This document shows, one piece after another, positions 33,467-41,280 of a stretch of DNA of 64,000 nt (position 1 is its first letter; each line of letters begins with the position of its first letter). Source of the stretch: Thalassotalea algicola (GTDB taxonomy: Bacteria > Pseudomonadota > Gammaproteobacteria > Enterobacterales > Alteromonadaceae). The stretch is taken from assembly GCF_012932965.1 (NCBI RefSeq), contig NZ_JABBXH010000002.1, forward strand, positions 305,120 through 369,119. The letters run 5' to 3'. The notes under the pieces were generated by a model, which was not told where the DNA came from, made no database searches, and worked only from the letters and a program-made list of their open reading frames with translations. A program made the position numbers and the translations under genes.

Positions 33467-35365
33467 TTATTTTCCTCCTTTAGAGCTTGAAGCGGAATTA
33501 GCGGCTTTTTTACTGGTGTTTTCGGTGAATAATCGCTGCTCAATTTGCCGACAAATATTCATCGCTGTAATTGGCATACCGTCGTAACTAAGTAATTTAA
33601 TCAACTTGCTTGGTAATGCGTCTAGTTCGTTGACTAGCAAAGTCCGCATTTGTCCATCGCGGTTTTGATCGATAACGAAAACCTGTTCATGATCGTTAAT
33701 AAATTGCTCAACGGTTTGGTGAAATGGGAAGGCAAGTAATCGCATTCCGTCAATAAATACCCCTTTTGCCGCTAAGTTATCGAGTGCTTCATTAGCAGAA
33801 GCATCACTGGTGCCATAATATATAAGACCAATATCTGATTTTTTATTGGCATTTTTAGCTAGTACCAGCATTGGTTTAGGGAGTATTTGTTTAGCAGTAT
33901 TAAATTTGCGATTTAAACGATCGACATTGTCAACATATACGTCGCCATCTTCACTGTATACCGCATACGGATCTCTAGAGGTGCCGCGTGTAAAAAACGC
34001 ACCTTTAGTTGGGTGTGTGCCAGGATAAGTTCGGTAACAAATACCATCACTGTCGACATCGTTGTAGCGGCCAAAACGTTCACCCTTTTCAGTAAGTGCA
34101 TCTAGTTGCTCGGCATTTAACACTTTGCCTCGGTCATACTCTCGGGCATCGTCCCAAGTAAATGGCTCACACATATGATCATTCATGCCCAAATCAAGAT
34201 CCGACATCAATATGACTGGAGTTTGTAACCGCTCGGTTAGATCAAACGCTTGTGCCGTTAAATCAAAACACTCCTTAGGAGTTGAAGGAAACAACAACAC
34301 TTGTTTAGTATCGCCATGTGAAGCATAAGCGCATGACAATACATCCGGCTGTTGCGTGCGTGTTGGCATGCCTGTTGACGGACCTGCACGTTGCACGTTA
34401 ATTAATACCGCTGGCACTTCAGCAAAATAGGCTAATCCGAGAAACTCACTCATCAACGAAATACCAGGGCCGCTGGTCGCAGTAAAACTACGGGCGCCGT
34501 TCCATGCCGCACCTATTACCATACCAATGGCTGAAAGCTCATCTTCCGCTTGAACAATGGCGTAGTTTTTCTGGCCTGTGCCCGCATCTATACGTAATCT
34601 TGACGCGTATTTGTCAAACGCTTCGACCACAGATGTTGATGGCGTTATCGGATACCACGCGGCAACCGTAGCACCCGCATAAACAGCACCTAAACCCGTT
34701 GCATTGTTCCCGGTAGTTAGAATTTGGTCTTGGACTAAGTCACGTCGCTCAACGCGGATATCAAGCGGACAACTAAAGTGTTTATTCGCGTACTGGTAGC
34801 CTAATTCCAACGCATGAATATTAGGGGCGATAAGTTTTTGTTTGCCTTTAAATTGATCGCCAACTAAGTCTGACAATACGGTAAATTCAATATTTAGCAA
34901 TGCTGCCAATGCGCCGATATATATAACATTTTTAAATAGCTGACGCTGACGTGGGTCGGTATATTCTTGACGGCATATATCAGTTAACGGTACCCCAATA
35001 TAATGAATGTCGTCTCGTACATAGCGAATATCAAGAGGCCTAGTAGAGTCATAAAAAAAGTAGCCACCAGGGCGTACCGCTTGCACATCTTTTGCCATGC
35101 TTTGTGGGTTTACCGCGACCATTAAATCAATGCCGTCTCGGCGGCCTTGGTAACCTTTTTCACTAATCCTTACTTCGTACCAGGTTGGCAGCCCTTGAAT
35201 ATTTGATGGAAAGATATTTTTGGGTGTTACCGGTATCCCCATTCTGAAAATCGCTTTAGCAAACATATTATTGGCACTAGCAGAGCCAGTACCATTAACG
35301 TTGGCAAATTTGATCACAAGCTCGTTGATCGCCTTTAAACTTGGAATTTTTGAATTACTACTCAT
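33467..35365 (-). CDS. 2-oxoacid:acceptor oxidoreductase, fused gamma-alpha subunit
   Basis: 632 residues. The N-terminal part (about 15-195) is the gamma domain (FANVNGTGSASANNMFAKAIFRMGIPVTPKN, EVRISEKGYQGRRDGIDLMVAVNPQSM). It is joined to the alpha domain (about 215-600, GNNATGLGAVYAGATVAAWYPITPSTSVVEAF, EDELSAIGMVIGAAWNGARSFTATSGPGISLMSEFLGLAYFAEVPAVLINVQRAGPSTGMPTRTQQPD). The latter block is the family signature. No ferredoxin-type cluster domain is present in alpha, so electrons must leave through beta or the neighbouring flavoprotein. Begins 3 bases after the flavoprotein gene stop; central gene of a tight three-gene operon. Confidence 0.92.
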   Translation of the reverse strand: MSSNSKIPSLKAINELVIKFANVNGTGSASANNMFAKAIFRMGIPVTPKNIFPSNIQGLPTWYEVRISEKGYQGRRDGIDLMVAVNPQSMAKDVQAVRPGGYFFYDSTRPLDIRYVRDDIHYIGVPLTDICRQEYTDPRQRQLFKNVIYIGALAALLNIEFTVLSDLVGDQFKGKQKLIAPNIHALELGYQYANKHFSCPLDIRVERRDLVQDQILTTGNNATGLGAVYAGATVAAWYPITPSTSVVEAFDKYASRLRIDAGTGQKNYAIVQAEDELSAIGMVIGAAWNGARSFTATSGPGISLMSEFLGLAYFAEVPAVLINVQRAGPSTGMPTRTQQPDVLSCAYASHGDTKQVLLFPSTPKECFDLTAQAFDLTERLQTPVILMSDLDLGMNDHMCEPFTWDDAREYDRGKVLNAEQLDALTEKGERFGRYNDVDSDGICYRTYPGTHPTKGAFFTRGTSRDPYAVYSEDGDVYVDNVDRLNRKFNTAKQILPKPMLVLAKNANKKSDIGLIYYGTSDASANEALDNLAAKGVFIDGMRLLAFPFHQTVEQFINDHEQVFVIDQNRDGQMRTLLVNELDALPSKLIKLLSYDGMPITAMNICRQIEQRLFTENTSKKAANSASSSKGGK

Positions 35366-35368
35366 CGT

Positions 35369-37204
35369 TTAGTCTGCCTTATGTGCTAAGTTGTCACAGG
35401 CGGTTGCCTCGTTATAAGTAAATTGCTGTAAATCCCAAGCGGCTGTTGGACAGCGTTCTGCACAGAGCCCACAATGCAAGCACAGATCTTCATCTTTCAC
35501 CATTACTCGGCCCGTTGCTAAGTCTCCAGAAACATAAAGGGGTTGTTCCAGGTTTTTAGCAGGAACGGTTAATTTATTGCGCAATATTTGCTCATCTGCT
35601 TCTTTACTCGTCATGGTTAATACTTTGGTTGGGCACACATCGACACAGGCATCGCATTCAATACATTTTTTCTCGGTAAACACGGTTTGCATGTCACAAT
35701 TTAAGCAACGTGCGGCTTCTGAAATAGCGCGTTTTTCATCAAAGCCAAGTTCCACTTCGTTGTTTAAGTTTTTCAGTGCTTCTTGTAACTCCATTAACGG
35801 TACAATATTGCGATCATCATTACTTACTTGGCTGTCGTAACTCCATTCATGAACCCCCATTTTTTGGCTAAGCAAAGTAACATCGGGAGCAGGACGCTGT
35901 TTTATGTCTTGGCCTTGGCAATGTAAATCAATTGAAATAGCTGCTTGGTGACCGTGGGCTACGGCTGTAATGACATTTTCTGGTCCAAAGGCTGCATCAC
36001 CGCCGACAAAGACATTCGGTAATGTTGTGGCAAAAGTCGTACGGTTAACTTTTGGCATATCCCATTTATTAAAGGCAATACCGATATCGCGCTCTATCCA
36101 TGGAAAACTGTTAGATTGACCTACGGCAATTAATACATCGTCACATTCAATAATAACTGGTGGTTCATCGAGAGGCACTAAACTGCGATTGCCTTGGTCA
36201 TCAAATTCCGCTTTCACTTTTTCAAAGCGCATAGCGGTTAGCTTACCGTCTTTGATAATAAATTCTTTCGGTACGTGATTATCCAAAATTGGAATACCTT
36301 CATGCTGAGCATCTTCTATTTCCCAAGGAGATGCTTTCATGGTGGCAAAGGGGCTACGCACAGTCACTGTGACTTGCTCCCCACCTAGGCGCAATGCTGT
36401 GCGACAACAATCCATCGCCGTATTACCGCCACCTAGTACAATAACTTTCTTGCCAATAGCGTCGGTATGTTTAAATGCCACATTAGCTAACCATTCAACA
36501 CCAATATGAATATTTGCTTCACCTTCAGTGCGACCTGGTAAATCTAAGTCTCGGCCTTTAGGAGCACCAGTGCCGATAAATACTGCATCATAATCATCGT
36601 CAAGTACGGCTTTTAGTGAATCTACCCTTTTATTGAAATGGGTGCTGATACCCATATCCAGTACGTAATTTACTTCTTCATCGAGCACTTCATCAGGTAG
36701 TCTAAAGCTTGGGATTTGGCTGCGGATCATGCCGCCACCTTTAGTTTGCTCATCAAATAAGGTGATATCGTAACCAAGTGGAGCTAAATCGCGAGCAACC
36801 GTCAGCGACGCTGGGCCGCCGCCGATTAACGCAATACGTTTGCCATTTTTCTCTTTTGGAATATCGGGAAGTAAGGTGCTAATTTCATCTTTATTATCTG
36901 CTGCCACTCGTTTTAGTCGACAAATGGCGACTGGCTCTTCACTATCGTCTAGTCGGCCACGTCTGCAGGCTGGTTCACATGGCCTATCGCATGTTCGTCC
37001 TAAAATGCCGGGAAATACATTGGATTGCCAATTAATCATATAGGCTTCGGTATATTTACCTTGTGCAATTAAACGTATGTATTCGGGAACGGGGGTGTGT
37101 GCAGGGCACGCATACTGGCAATCAACAACTTGATGGAAAAAATCAACGTTTTCTTTCTTCTTTATATCCACATTGGCACCTTTTTTATTGGTTTTTATAT
37201 CCAT
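35369..37204 (-). CDS. GltD-like FAD/NAD(P) oxidoreductase with C-terminal ferredoxin domain
   Basis: 611 residues, first gene of the OFOR operon. N-terminal helical Fe-S region (CQYACPAHTPVPEYIR, CDRPCEPACRRG). FAD-binding GGGPASLTVARDLAPLGYDITLFDEQTKGGG (about 125-155). NAD(P)-binding GGGNTAMDCCRTALRLGG, then GGDAAFGPENVITAVAHGHQAA. C-terminal 2x[4Fe-4S] ferredoxin domain (CIECDACVDVCP and CLHCGLCAERCP, about 540-600). Resembles glutamate synthase small subunit plus ferredoxin. It could move electrons between the oxoacid reaction and NAD(P), as the KorC component does in the described KorABC enzyme; that role here is inferred from gene order. Confidence 0.88.
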   Translation of the reverse strand: MDIKTNKKGANVDIKKKENVDFFHQVVDCQYACPAHTPVPEYIRLIAQGKYTEAYMINWQSNVFPGILGRTCDRPCEPACRRGRLDDSEEPVAICRLKRVAADNKDEISTLLPDIPKEKNGKRIALIGGGPASLTVARDLAPLGYDITLFDEQTKGGGMIRSQIPSFRLPDEVLDEEVNYVLDMGISTHFNKRVDSLKAVLDDDYDAVFIGTGAPKGRDLDLPGRTEGEANIHIGVEWLANVAFKHTDAIGKKVIVLGGGNTAMDCCRTALRLGGEQVTVTVRSPFATMKASPWEIEDAQHEGIPILDNHVPKEFIIKDGKLTAMRFEKVKAEFDDQGNRSLVPLDEPPVIIECDDVLIAVGQSNSFPWIERDIGIAFNKWDMPKVNRTTFATTLPNVFVGGDAAFGPENVITAVAHGHQAAISIDLHCQGQDIKQRPAPDVTLLSQKMGVHEWSYDSQVSNDDRNIVPLMELQEALKNLNNEVELGFDEKRAISEAARCLNCDMQTVFTEKKCIECDACVDVCPTKVLTMTSKEADEQILRNKLTVPAKNLEQPLYVSGDLATGRVMVKDEDLCLHCGLCAERCPTAAWDLQQFTYNEATACDNLAHKAD

Positions 37205-37479
37205 GCGATAGGAAAATTTAACGGTATTTAATTGCTTCTCTCAAAAAGAAATTTTTGATAAAGCGTTTGTTTTATTACAACCATGAATCCGTATGTCTAT
37301 AACATAACACTGATTGACCAGTATTTGTCCATAACTCGTTTGATATTTAGACGATTTAAAGGTGTTTTTAAAACTTTACGACAGATTATATTTTTATTGT
37401 TGTATCTTTTAATGCGAGGGCGCTAGTGCTATTAATGTCTTTAATTTATTAACTTCACAAGACAATTGCGGTTTACCTA

Positions 37480-38166
37480 ATGACGACAGTTACACATCTT
37501 AATATGGATTTTGAACAACGTGTGGTTGTAAATACTAATGTTCAAGGTTGGCTCGCGAGTCCAAAAGCAGGTGTATGGCGCAAGCCACTAGCCAGAGAAG
37601 AGGCAGAGCAGGGCCATGCAACGAGTATTGTAAAATATGAAGCTGGTGCGTCGTTTTCTGAACATAATCACCCATTAGGTGAAGAAATATTGGTACTTGA
37701 AGGAGTATTTTCAGACCAAACTGGTGATTACCCCGCAGGCACCTATATTCGTAACCCTAAAGGCTTTATACATGCGCCGTTTTCAACTGAAGGTTGCACT
37801 TTGTTTGTCAAACTTCATCAATTTCAGGAAACCGATAGCGTACAAACTCGTATCGATACTAATATCGCTCAATGGCAACAAGGCCAAGGTGGTCTTGAAG
37901 TTATGCCGCTTCATGAACATAAAGGCGAACATGTTGCGTTGGTGAAGTGGCCTACAAACGAAATTTTTAAGCCTCATCGACATTTTGGTGGCGAAGAAAT
38001 TTTAGTGCTATCAGGAGAGTTTAAAGATGAATTTGGTAGTTATCCTGCAGGTACTTGGCTTAGAAGTCCGCATATGAGTCAACATCACCCGTATGTTGAG
38101 CAACAAACCATTATTTGGGTGAAAACAGGGCACTTACCTTTTGACCCTCACAGAAATTACACCTAA
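37480..38166 (+). CDS. Bicupin, ChrR-like cupin protein
   Basis: 228 residues with two cupin repeats. Repeat one (about 48-110) has SFSEHNHPLGEEILVLEGVFSDQTGDYPAGTYIRNPKGFIHAP. Repeat two (about 150-210) has IFKPHRHFGGEEILVLSGEFKDEFGSYPAGTWLRSPHMSQHHP. Both keep the metal-binding HxH...E...H set. They match the C-terminal cupin of ChrR anti-sigma factors, but the N-terminal zinc anti-sigma domain is absent and no ECF sigma gene adjoins, so this is a free-standing metalloprotein, perhaps sensing or detoxifying oxidants. Divergent from the OFOR operon (275 bases between, no other feature seen). Confidence 0.85.
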   Translation: MTTVTHLNMDFEQRVVVNTNVQGWLASPKAGVWRKPLAREEAEQGHATSIVKYEAGASFSEHNHPLGEEILVLEGVFSDQTGDYPAGTYIRNPKGFIHAPFSTEGCTLFVKLHQFQETDSVQTRIDTNIAQWQQGQGGLEVMPLHEHKGEHVALVKWPTNEIFKPHRHFGGEEILVLSGEFKDEFGSYPAGTWLRSPHMSQHHPYVEQQTIIWVKTGHLPFDPHRNYT

Positions 38167-38250
38167 GACGCAAAAAATTTTAAGGTTAACCAAACTATTT
38201 TTAAACTGATATCGACAATATAAGTAACAACAAATTTATGAGAGTCGATT

Positions 38251-38838
38251 ATGAAAAATTCAACCAAACTATTCACTTCAATTTTTACCTGTGGCGCTAT
38301 CACGTTAGGCTACTTATCGTCAGTTTCAGCACATGAAGGTAGCCACATTATCGTCTCTGGTGATGACACGATTCGCGTTTATCAAAAAAATAACAATGGC
38401 AATACCAACTATGTAGTCAATGGTAAAGAATTTACCTGGAATGATCTTTCTGAAGACCAGCAAAGCAGAATTAAAGCGGTAGAAAGTAAGTTAGCAATTG
38501 CAGAAAAAAAATTAGCTAAACAGGAAATAGCGATTAAAAAAATTACTAGCCAAATGGAAGAGAAAGCCGAATTGTTGGAAAAGGAAGCACGTAAAATAGA
38601 ACAAGCCTTTGTTAAAGTATCGAAACATAAAATGAATTTTAACGATCTAGAAAAGGCGATGCGAGAATTAGAGCTAAGCACACGTGCTAATGAAATTGCT
38701 CTTAGAGCCAAAGAGTTAGAATTAGATAAATTAGACGATAAACTTGAAGCTATTGATTTATCTATGGTTGAGGAAATTGAACAGCATGCCGATGAGTATG
38801 AAGCTGTGTTAATGGAGATAGCGAAAGAGCTTGATTAG
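38251..38838 (+). CDS. Exported coiled-coil protein of unknown function
   Basis: 195 residues: signal peptide (MKNSTKLFTSIFTCGAITLGYLSSVSA), a short N-terminal segment with GDDTIRVYQKNNNGNTNYVVNGKEFTWNDLSEDQQSRIKAVE, then a long highly charged helix (about 78-190) rich in E/K/A/L that should be coiled coil. Similar layouts are known for periplasmic proteins next to anti-sigma or envelope-stress genes, but I recognise no family. 84 bases after the bicupin gene on the same strand, so possibly one transcript. A hairpin follows. Confidence 0.65.
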   Translation: MKNSTKLFTSIFTCGAITLGYLSSVSAHEGSHIIVSGDDTIRVYQKNNNGNTNYVVNGKEFTWNDLSEDQQSRIKAVESKLAIAEKKLAKQEIAIKKITSQMEEKAELLEKEARKIEQAFVKVSKHKMNFNDLEKAMRELELSTRANEIALRAKELELDKLDDKLEAIDLSMVEEIEQHADEYEAVLMEIAKELD

Positions 38839-39239
38839 GGTTTTGCTTTTATTTGTAAAGAGACCTTATCTTTACCAGATAAGGTTTTAAGCATGCGAAA
38901 ATTTAGCATTGCACTTGAAGTTTTGGGCTGTTCTGAGCGAGGAACGGACTGTTGCTCTCTAGCTAATCTAGGAAGTGCTTTTCTAATTCCTGCCAAAATG
39001 TTGCTCCTACCAATACGCTTTTTCCAAAGTTTTCCGTCGACTATCACTTTATAGCAATCGACCCGAACAGTTTTATACGGTTCAAGTTTATAAGTAATCG
39101 GTACCCCACTATCGTAATCAGTGATTTTGATTACTCTTCTTAGTTCAGGAATGCTTTGTGGCTCTACAAGGCTTACTTGTTCTATATCAGAATTTCGATT
39201 AGTGTATGATTTACGATAACTTTTTGAAGCTTTATTAGT
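38835..39239 (-). pseudogene. Open frame without start: probable 5'-truncated unknown gene
   Basis: The frame is open for 134 codons from just after a TAA at 39240 to a TAA at 38835, with no ATG, GTG or TTG in its first 64 codons; a GTG at 39047 would give only 70 residues. It reads SIPELRRVIKITDYDSGVPITYKLEPYKTVRVDCYKVIVDGKLWKKRIGRSNILAGIRKALPRLA and so on, a composition that looks protein-coding. I do not recognise the family. It overlaps the end of the coiled-coil gene by 4 bases and abuts the palindrome block at the edge of the cassette cluster, which may have removed its start. Confidence 0.4.
38863..38888 (+). terminator. Terminator after the coiled-coil gene
   Basis: ACCTTATCT (38863-38871) pairs with AGATAAGGT (38877-38885), 9 bp with a 5-base loop and a TTTT run. 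It lies inside the minus-strand open frame, supporting the view that the frame is not an active gene. Confidence 0.6.
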
Positions 39240-39257
39240 TTATCTATACATAGGTCA

Positions 39258-39295
39258 TCTCCTACCTTGCAAGGTAGGAGACCTTGTAAGGTCTC
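39258..39295. repeat. Two overlapping perfect palindromes
   Basis: 39258-39281 is a 24-base perfect palindrome (TCTCCTACCTTG and its mirror). 39278-39295 is a second inverted repeat (GAGACCTT, centre GT, AAGGTCTC) sharing four bases with the first. They lie just before the first cassette boundary and could form one long alternating hairpin. Confidence 0.85.
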
Positions 39296-39327
39296 ACTAA
39301 TAAGCTGTTATATAACTAAGGAGAGTT

Positions 39328-39747
39328 ATGAGTAGTCCAAACATTTTCAAAGACCACGCAAGAAAATCATTCTCCTTCTTAATCGATTTATACGGATTCC
39401 GTGAGCAAGCTTTAGATAAATTAGATAATGAGTTCTCTGTTAACTTTATTACCTCAAAGACTAAAATCGTCATTGAGGGAATTAACTGGGGACTAAATTC
39501 TAGAGTTGCTATAGGTAGTTCTATTGGAAAGTTTGAGAACTATGATTTAGGAGATGCTCTCACTGTTTTTTGCCCCGAACATTCTTTAAATGAAACAGAC
39601 TTTAAAAAAAGCCAAATTGAACAATTATCACTTATGGCAAGTCTGCTAAAAGAATGTGTCGAACCAATTTTACTAGGTGATCATTCATCTTTTCCTAAGT
39701 TAGCAAAAATAGTAAAGAAAAGAGCAAAAGAATTTAGTAGGCTTTAG
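39328..39747 (+). CDS. Cassette gene 1, hypothetical protein
   Basis: 139 residues, AAGGAGA directly upstream. MSSPNIFKDHARKSFSFLIDLYGFREQALDKLDNEFSVNF opening, a middle strand region KTKIVIEGINWGLNSRVAIGS, and a helical end SQIEQLSLMASLLKECVEPILLG then KLAKIVKKRAKEFSRL. No membrane segment or signal. It looks like a small soluble protein of the immunity-protein kind often carried on cassettes, but no family is recognised. The following attC is on the same strand, so this is a standard forward cassette. Confidence 0.7.
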   Translation: MSSPNIFKDHARKSFSFLIDLYGFREQALDKLDNEFSVNFITSKTKIVIEGINWGLNSRVAIGSSIGKFENYDLGDALTVFCPEHSLNETDFKKSQIEQLSLMASLLKECVEPILLGDHSSFPKLAKIVKKRAKEFSRL

Positions 39748-39756
39748 CGTAATCGT

Positions 39757-39861
39757 TATATAACAAGCCAATTAAGTGCGGGACTGCTAAAGCTTGGCTC
39801 GGTTCCGCTTCGCTACACAGTTTAGCCAAGCATTTATCAGCCCCTTATTGGGGCGTTAGGC
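39757..39861 (+). repeat. attC site A (plus orientation)
   Basis: Starts ATATAACAAGCCAATTAAG, contains GGGACTGCTAAAGCTTGGCT and the complementary AGCCAAGC, and ends CAGCCCCTTATTGGGGC-GTTAGGC with the crossover core GTTAGGC at 39855-39861. The long imperfect inverted repeat can fold as the single-stranded hairpin used by integron integrases. Confidence 0.85.
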
Positions 39862-39876
39862 TACTTAAGGGTTTGC

Positions 39877-40413
39877 GTGAATTCAAAGTTTGAGAAATTA
39901 AGTGAGTTAGGTGCCGGAGAGTTTGAACATCTAAATGGTTCATTGATTAAACACCTTAATAGTACATACCAAATACTAAAAAAGTGGGGAGCTTCGCAAG
40001 AACTTTGCGACTCAGGCTTATATCATGCCGCATATGGTACGGCTGGCTTTGTAGCTCAAGTTGCCCCATTATCGCAACGAAATGAAATAGCCAAGCTTAT
40101 TGGAAAAGCTGCTGAAGAAATTGTTTATTTATATTGTTCTTGTGATCGGGACTTTGTCTTTAGTGGTTTTGAGCCAAGAGCTGCCATCAAGTTTAGAGAT
40201 CGTTTCACGAAAAAAGAATTTGAATTAACTCATGAGCAAGCTCAACAGTTTTGCGAACTTACAGTTGCAAATGAGCTTGAGTTGGCAATCGATAGTACAG
40301 AGTTTTTAAGAGAACATGGGCAAGGCTTATATAATTTGTTTACTAAAATGAAACCGCTACTAAGTAAACCTGCAAATGAAGCTGTTACACGAGTACTAGG
40401 CTCAGTAGCCTAA
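39877..40413 (+). CDS. Cassette gene 2, DUF6817-like protein
   Basis: 178 residues from GTG 39877 (AAGGG upstream), beginning 16 bases after the attC A core. The conserved N-terminus GAGEFEHLNGSLIKHLNSTYQILKKWGASQELCDSGLYHAAYGTAGF, with the H...HL..TY.LL..WG...GLYH..YGT pattern, fits the DUF6817 family, which has an HD-like arrangement of histidines and unknown function. The rest (VYLYCSCDRDFVF, LTVANELELAID) is also helical. Its stop codon TAA overlaps the palindromic mate of the preceding core (GTAGCCTAAC, 40405-40414). Confidence 0.75.
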   Translation: MNSKFEKLSELGAGEFEHLNGSLIKHLNSTYQILKKWGASQELCDSGLYHAAYGTAGFVAQVAPLSQRNEIAKLIGKAAEEIVYLYCSCDRDFVFSGFEPRAAIKFRDRFTKKEFELTHEQAQQFCELTVANELELAIDSTEFLREHGQGLYNLFTKMKPLLSKPANEAVTRVLGSVA

Positions 40414-40502
40414 CAAGCGCATAGGGGGCAAATATGAAGCATGCTTAAATGGTGTACTGACCATAAACTGCTAATGAAATTTTGCTTAATTTGAACTGCC
40501 TA
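40405..40502 (-). repeat. Possible divergent attC-like site (minus)
   Basis: On minus the core GTTAGGC sits at 40414-40408, preceded by CCCCCTATGCGCTT, which resembles the 3' half of the other sites; the 5' half (AATAGGCAGTTCAAATTAAG region near 40490) is only loosely alike. GTTAGGCTAC at 39855-39864 and its inverse at 40405-40414 bracket cassette gene 2. Confidence 0.4.
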
Positions 40503-40763
40503 TTACGAGCTAGCGCTCTCTATAATTTTGTAGCCATTGGCTTCATGCTCATTGATACATGCTTGAAATTTATTCTCTAACTTTATTTCATCAAACCAGC
40601 CAAGTGCATACGAATGACATTTAACTTTCATTTTTTCAGAATTAATTAATATGGCTTCTTTTTTTAATTCGGCAAAGCCCAGTGAATATGCAAGTTCTAC
40701 AAACTTTGAATTTACAAAATACCCTAAAACAACGACAGCTAAAACTATTATAACTTTCTTCAA
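40503..40763 (-). CDS. Cassette gene 3, small anchored protein
   Basis: 86 residues: N-terminal hydrophobic segment MKKVIIVLAVVVLGYFVNS (signal or anchor), then FAELKKEAILINSEKMKVKCHSYALGWFDEIKLENKFQACINEHEANGYKIIE with two cysteines. No family recognised. It lies on minus, downstream of attC B in that direction, so it belongs to the minus-oriented half of the cluster. Confidence 0.6.
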   Translation of the reverse strand: MKKVIIVLAVVVLGYFVNSKFVELAYSLGFAELKKEAILINSEKMKVKCHSYALGWFDEIKLENKFQACINEHEANGYKIIESASS

Positions 40764-40795
40764 AACAACTCCAAAAATTGATTATGTAAATTGGA

Positions 40796-40897
40796 AAATA
40801 ACGCCTTAATAAGGACTGAATATGCTTAGCTAAACTTTGCAGTGACGCGGAACTGAGCCAAGCATTCATAGTCCCGCACTTTATTGCCTTGTTATGT
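40796..40897 (-). repeat. attC site B (minus orientation)
   Basis: Read on minus: CATAACAAGGCAATAAAGTG, GGGACTATGAATGCTTGGCT, TTTAGCTAAGCATATTCAGT, CCTTATTAAGGCGTTATTT. Strongly similar to site A; core GTTATTT is weaker than the GTTRRRY consensus. Its start adjoins the stop of gene 40899-41165. Confidence 0.82.
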
Positions 40898-40898
40898 T

Positions 40899-41165
40899 TT
40901 AAATAAACAAAACTAGAACTGCACCACCTAATGCCATAATTCCATAGTATTCGGCACCTTTATCGAACTTTGTAAGTAAGCCGAAATAAACATAGGTCAC
41001 GCAGAACATTATTAATCCGCCAATAATCAATGACAGTACCCCAGAACCTGAGAATAAACTAATTATCAATATAGGGATACAATACAGGAGTGTGGGTGAA
41101 AGCGGCTCCAATTTAACGTCGTGGAGTTTTAGCGCCCCGATTAGAAACAGTATTTTAAATAGCAT
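40899..41165 (-). CDS. Cassette gene 4, small membrane protein
   Basis: 88 residues, mostly hydrophobic: about 1-10, 26-42 (LLYCIPILIISLFSG), 44-62 (LSLIIGGLIMFCVTYVYF) and 72-88 (GIMALGGAVLVLFI) suggest three or four membrane helices. No family recognised. Enclosed between attC C and attC B, both on minus, so it is a complete cassette in that orientation. Confidence 0.65.
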   Translation of the reverse strand: MLFKILFLIGALKLHDVKLEPLSPTLLYCIPILIISLFSGSGVLSLIIGGLIMFCVTYVYFGLLTKFDKGAEYYGIMALGGAVLVLFI

Positions 41166-41180
41166 CCGTACCTCAATAAA

Positions 41181-41280
41181 ACATAACGCCTCAATAAGGG
41201 GCTGATAAATGCTTGGCTAAACTATGTTGCGGAGCGAAACTGAGCCAAGCTATTGCAGTCCCGCGCTTAATTGGCTTGTA
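41181..41280 (-). repeat. attC site C (minus orientation)
   Basis: Read on minus: ACAAGCCAATTAAGCGCGGG, ACTGCAATAGCTTGGCTCAG, TAGTTTAGCCAAGCATTTAT, CAGCCCCTTATTGAGGCGTT, ATGT. Nearly the same as site A along its length. Its 5' end runs straight into the coding sequence of the truncated NTF2-like gene. Confidence 0.85.
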
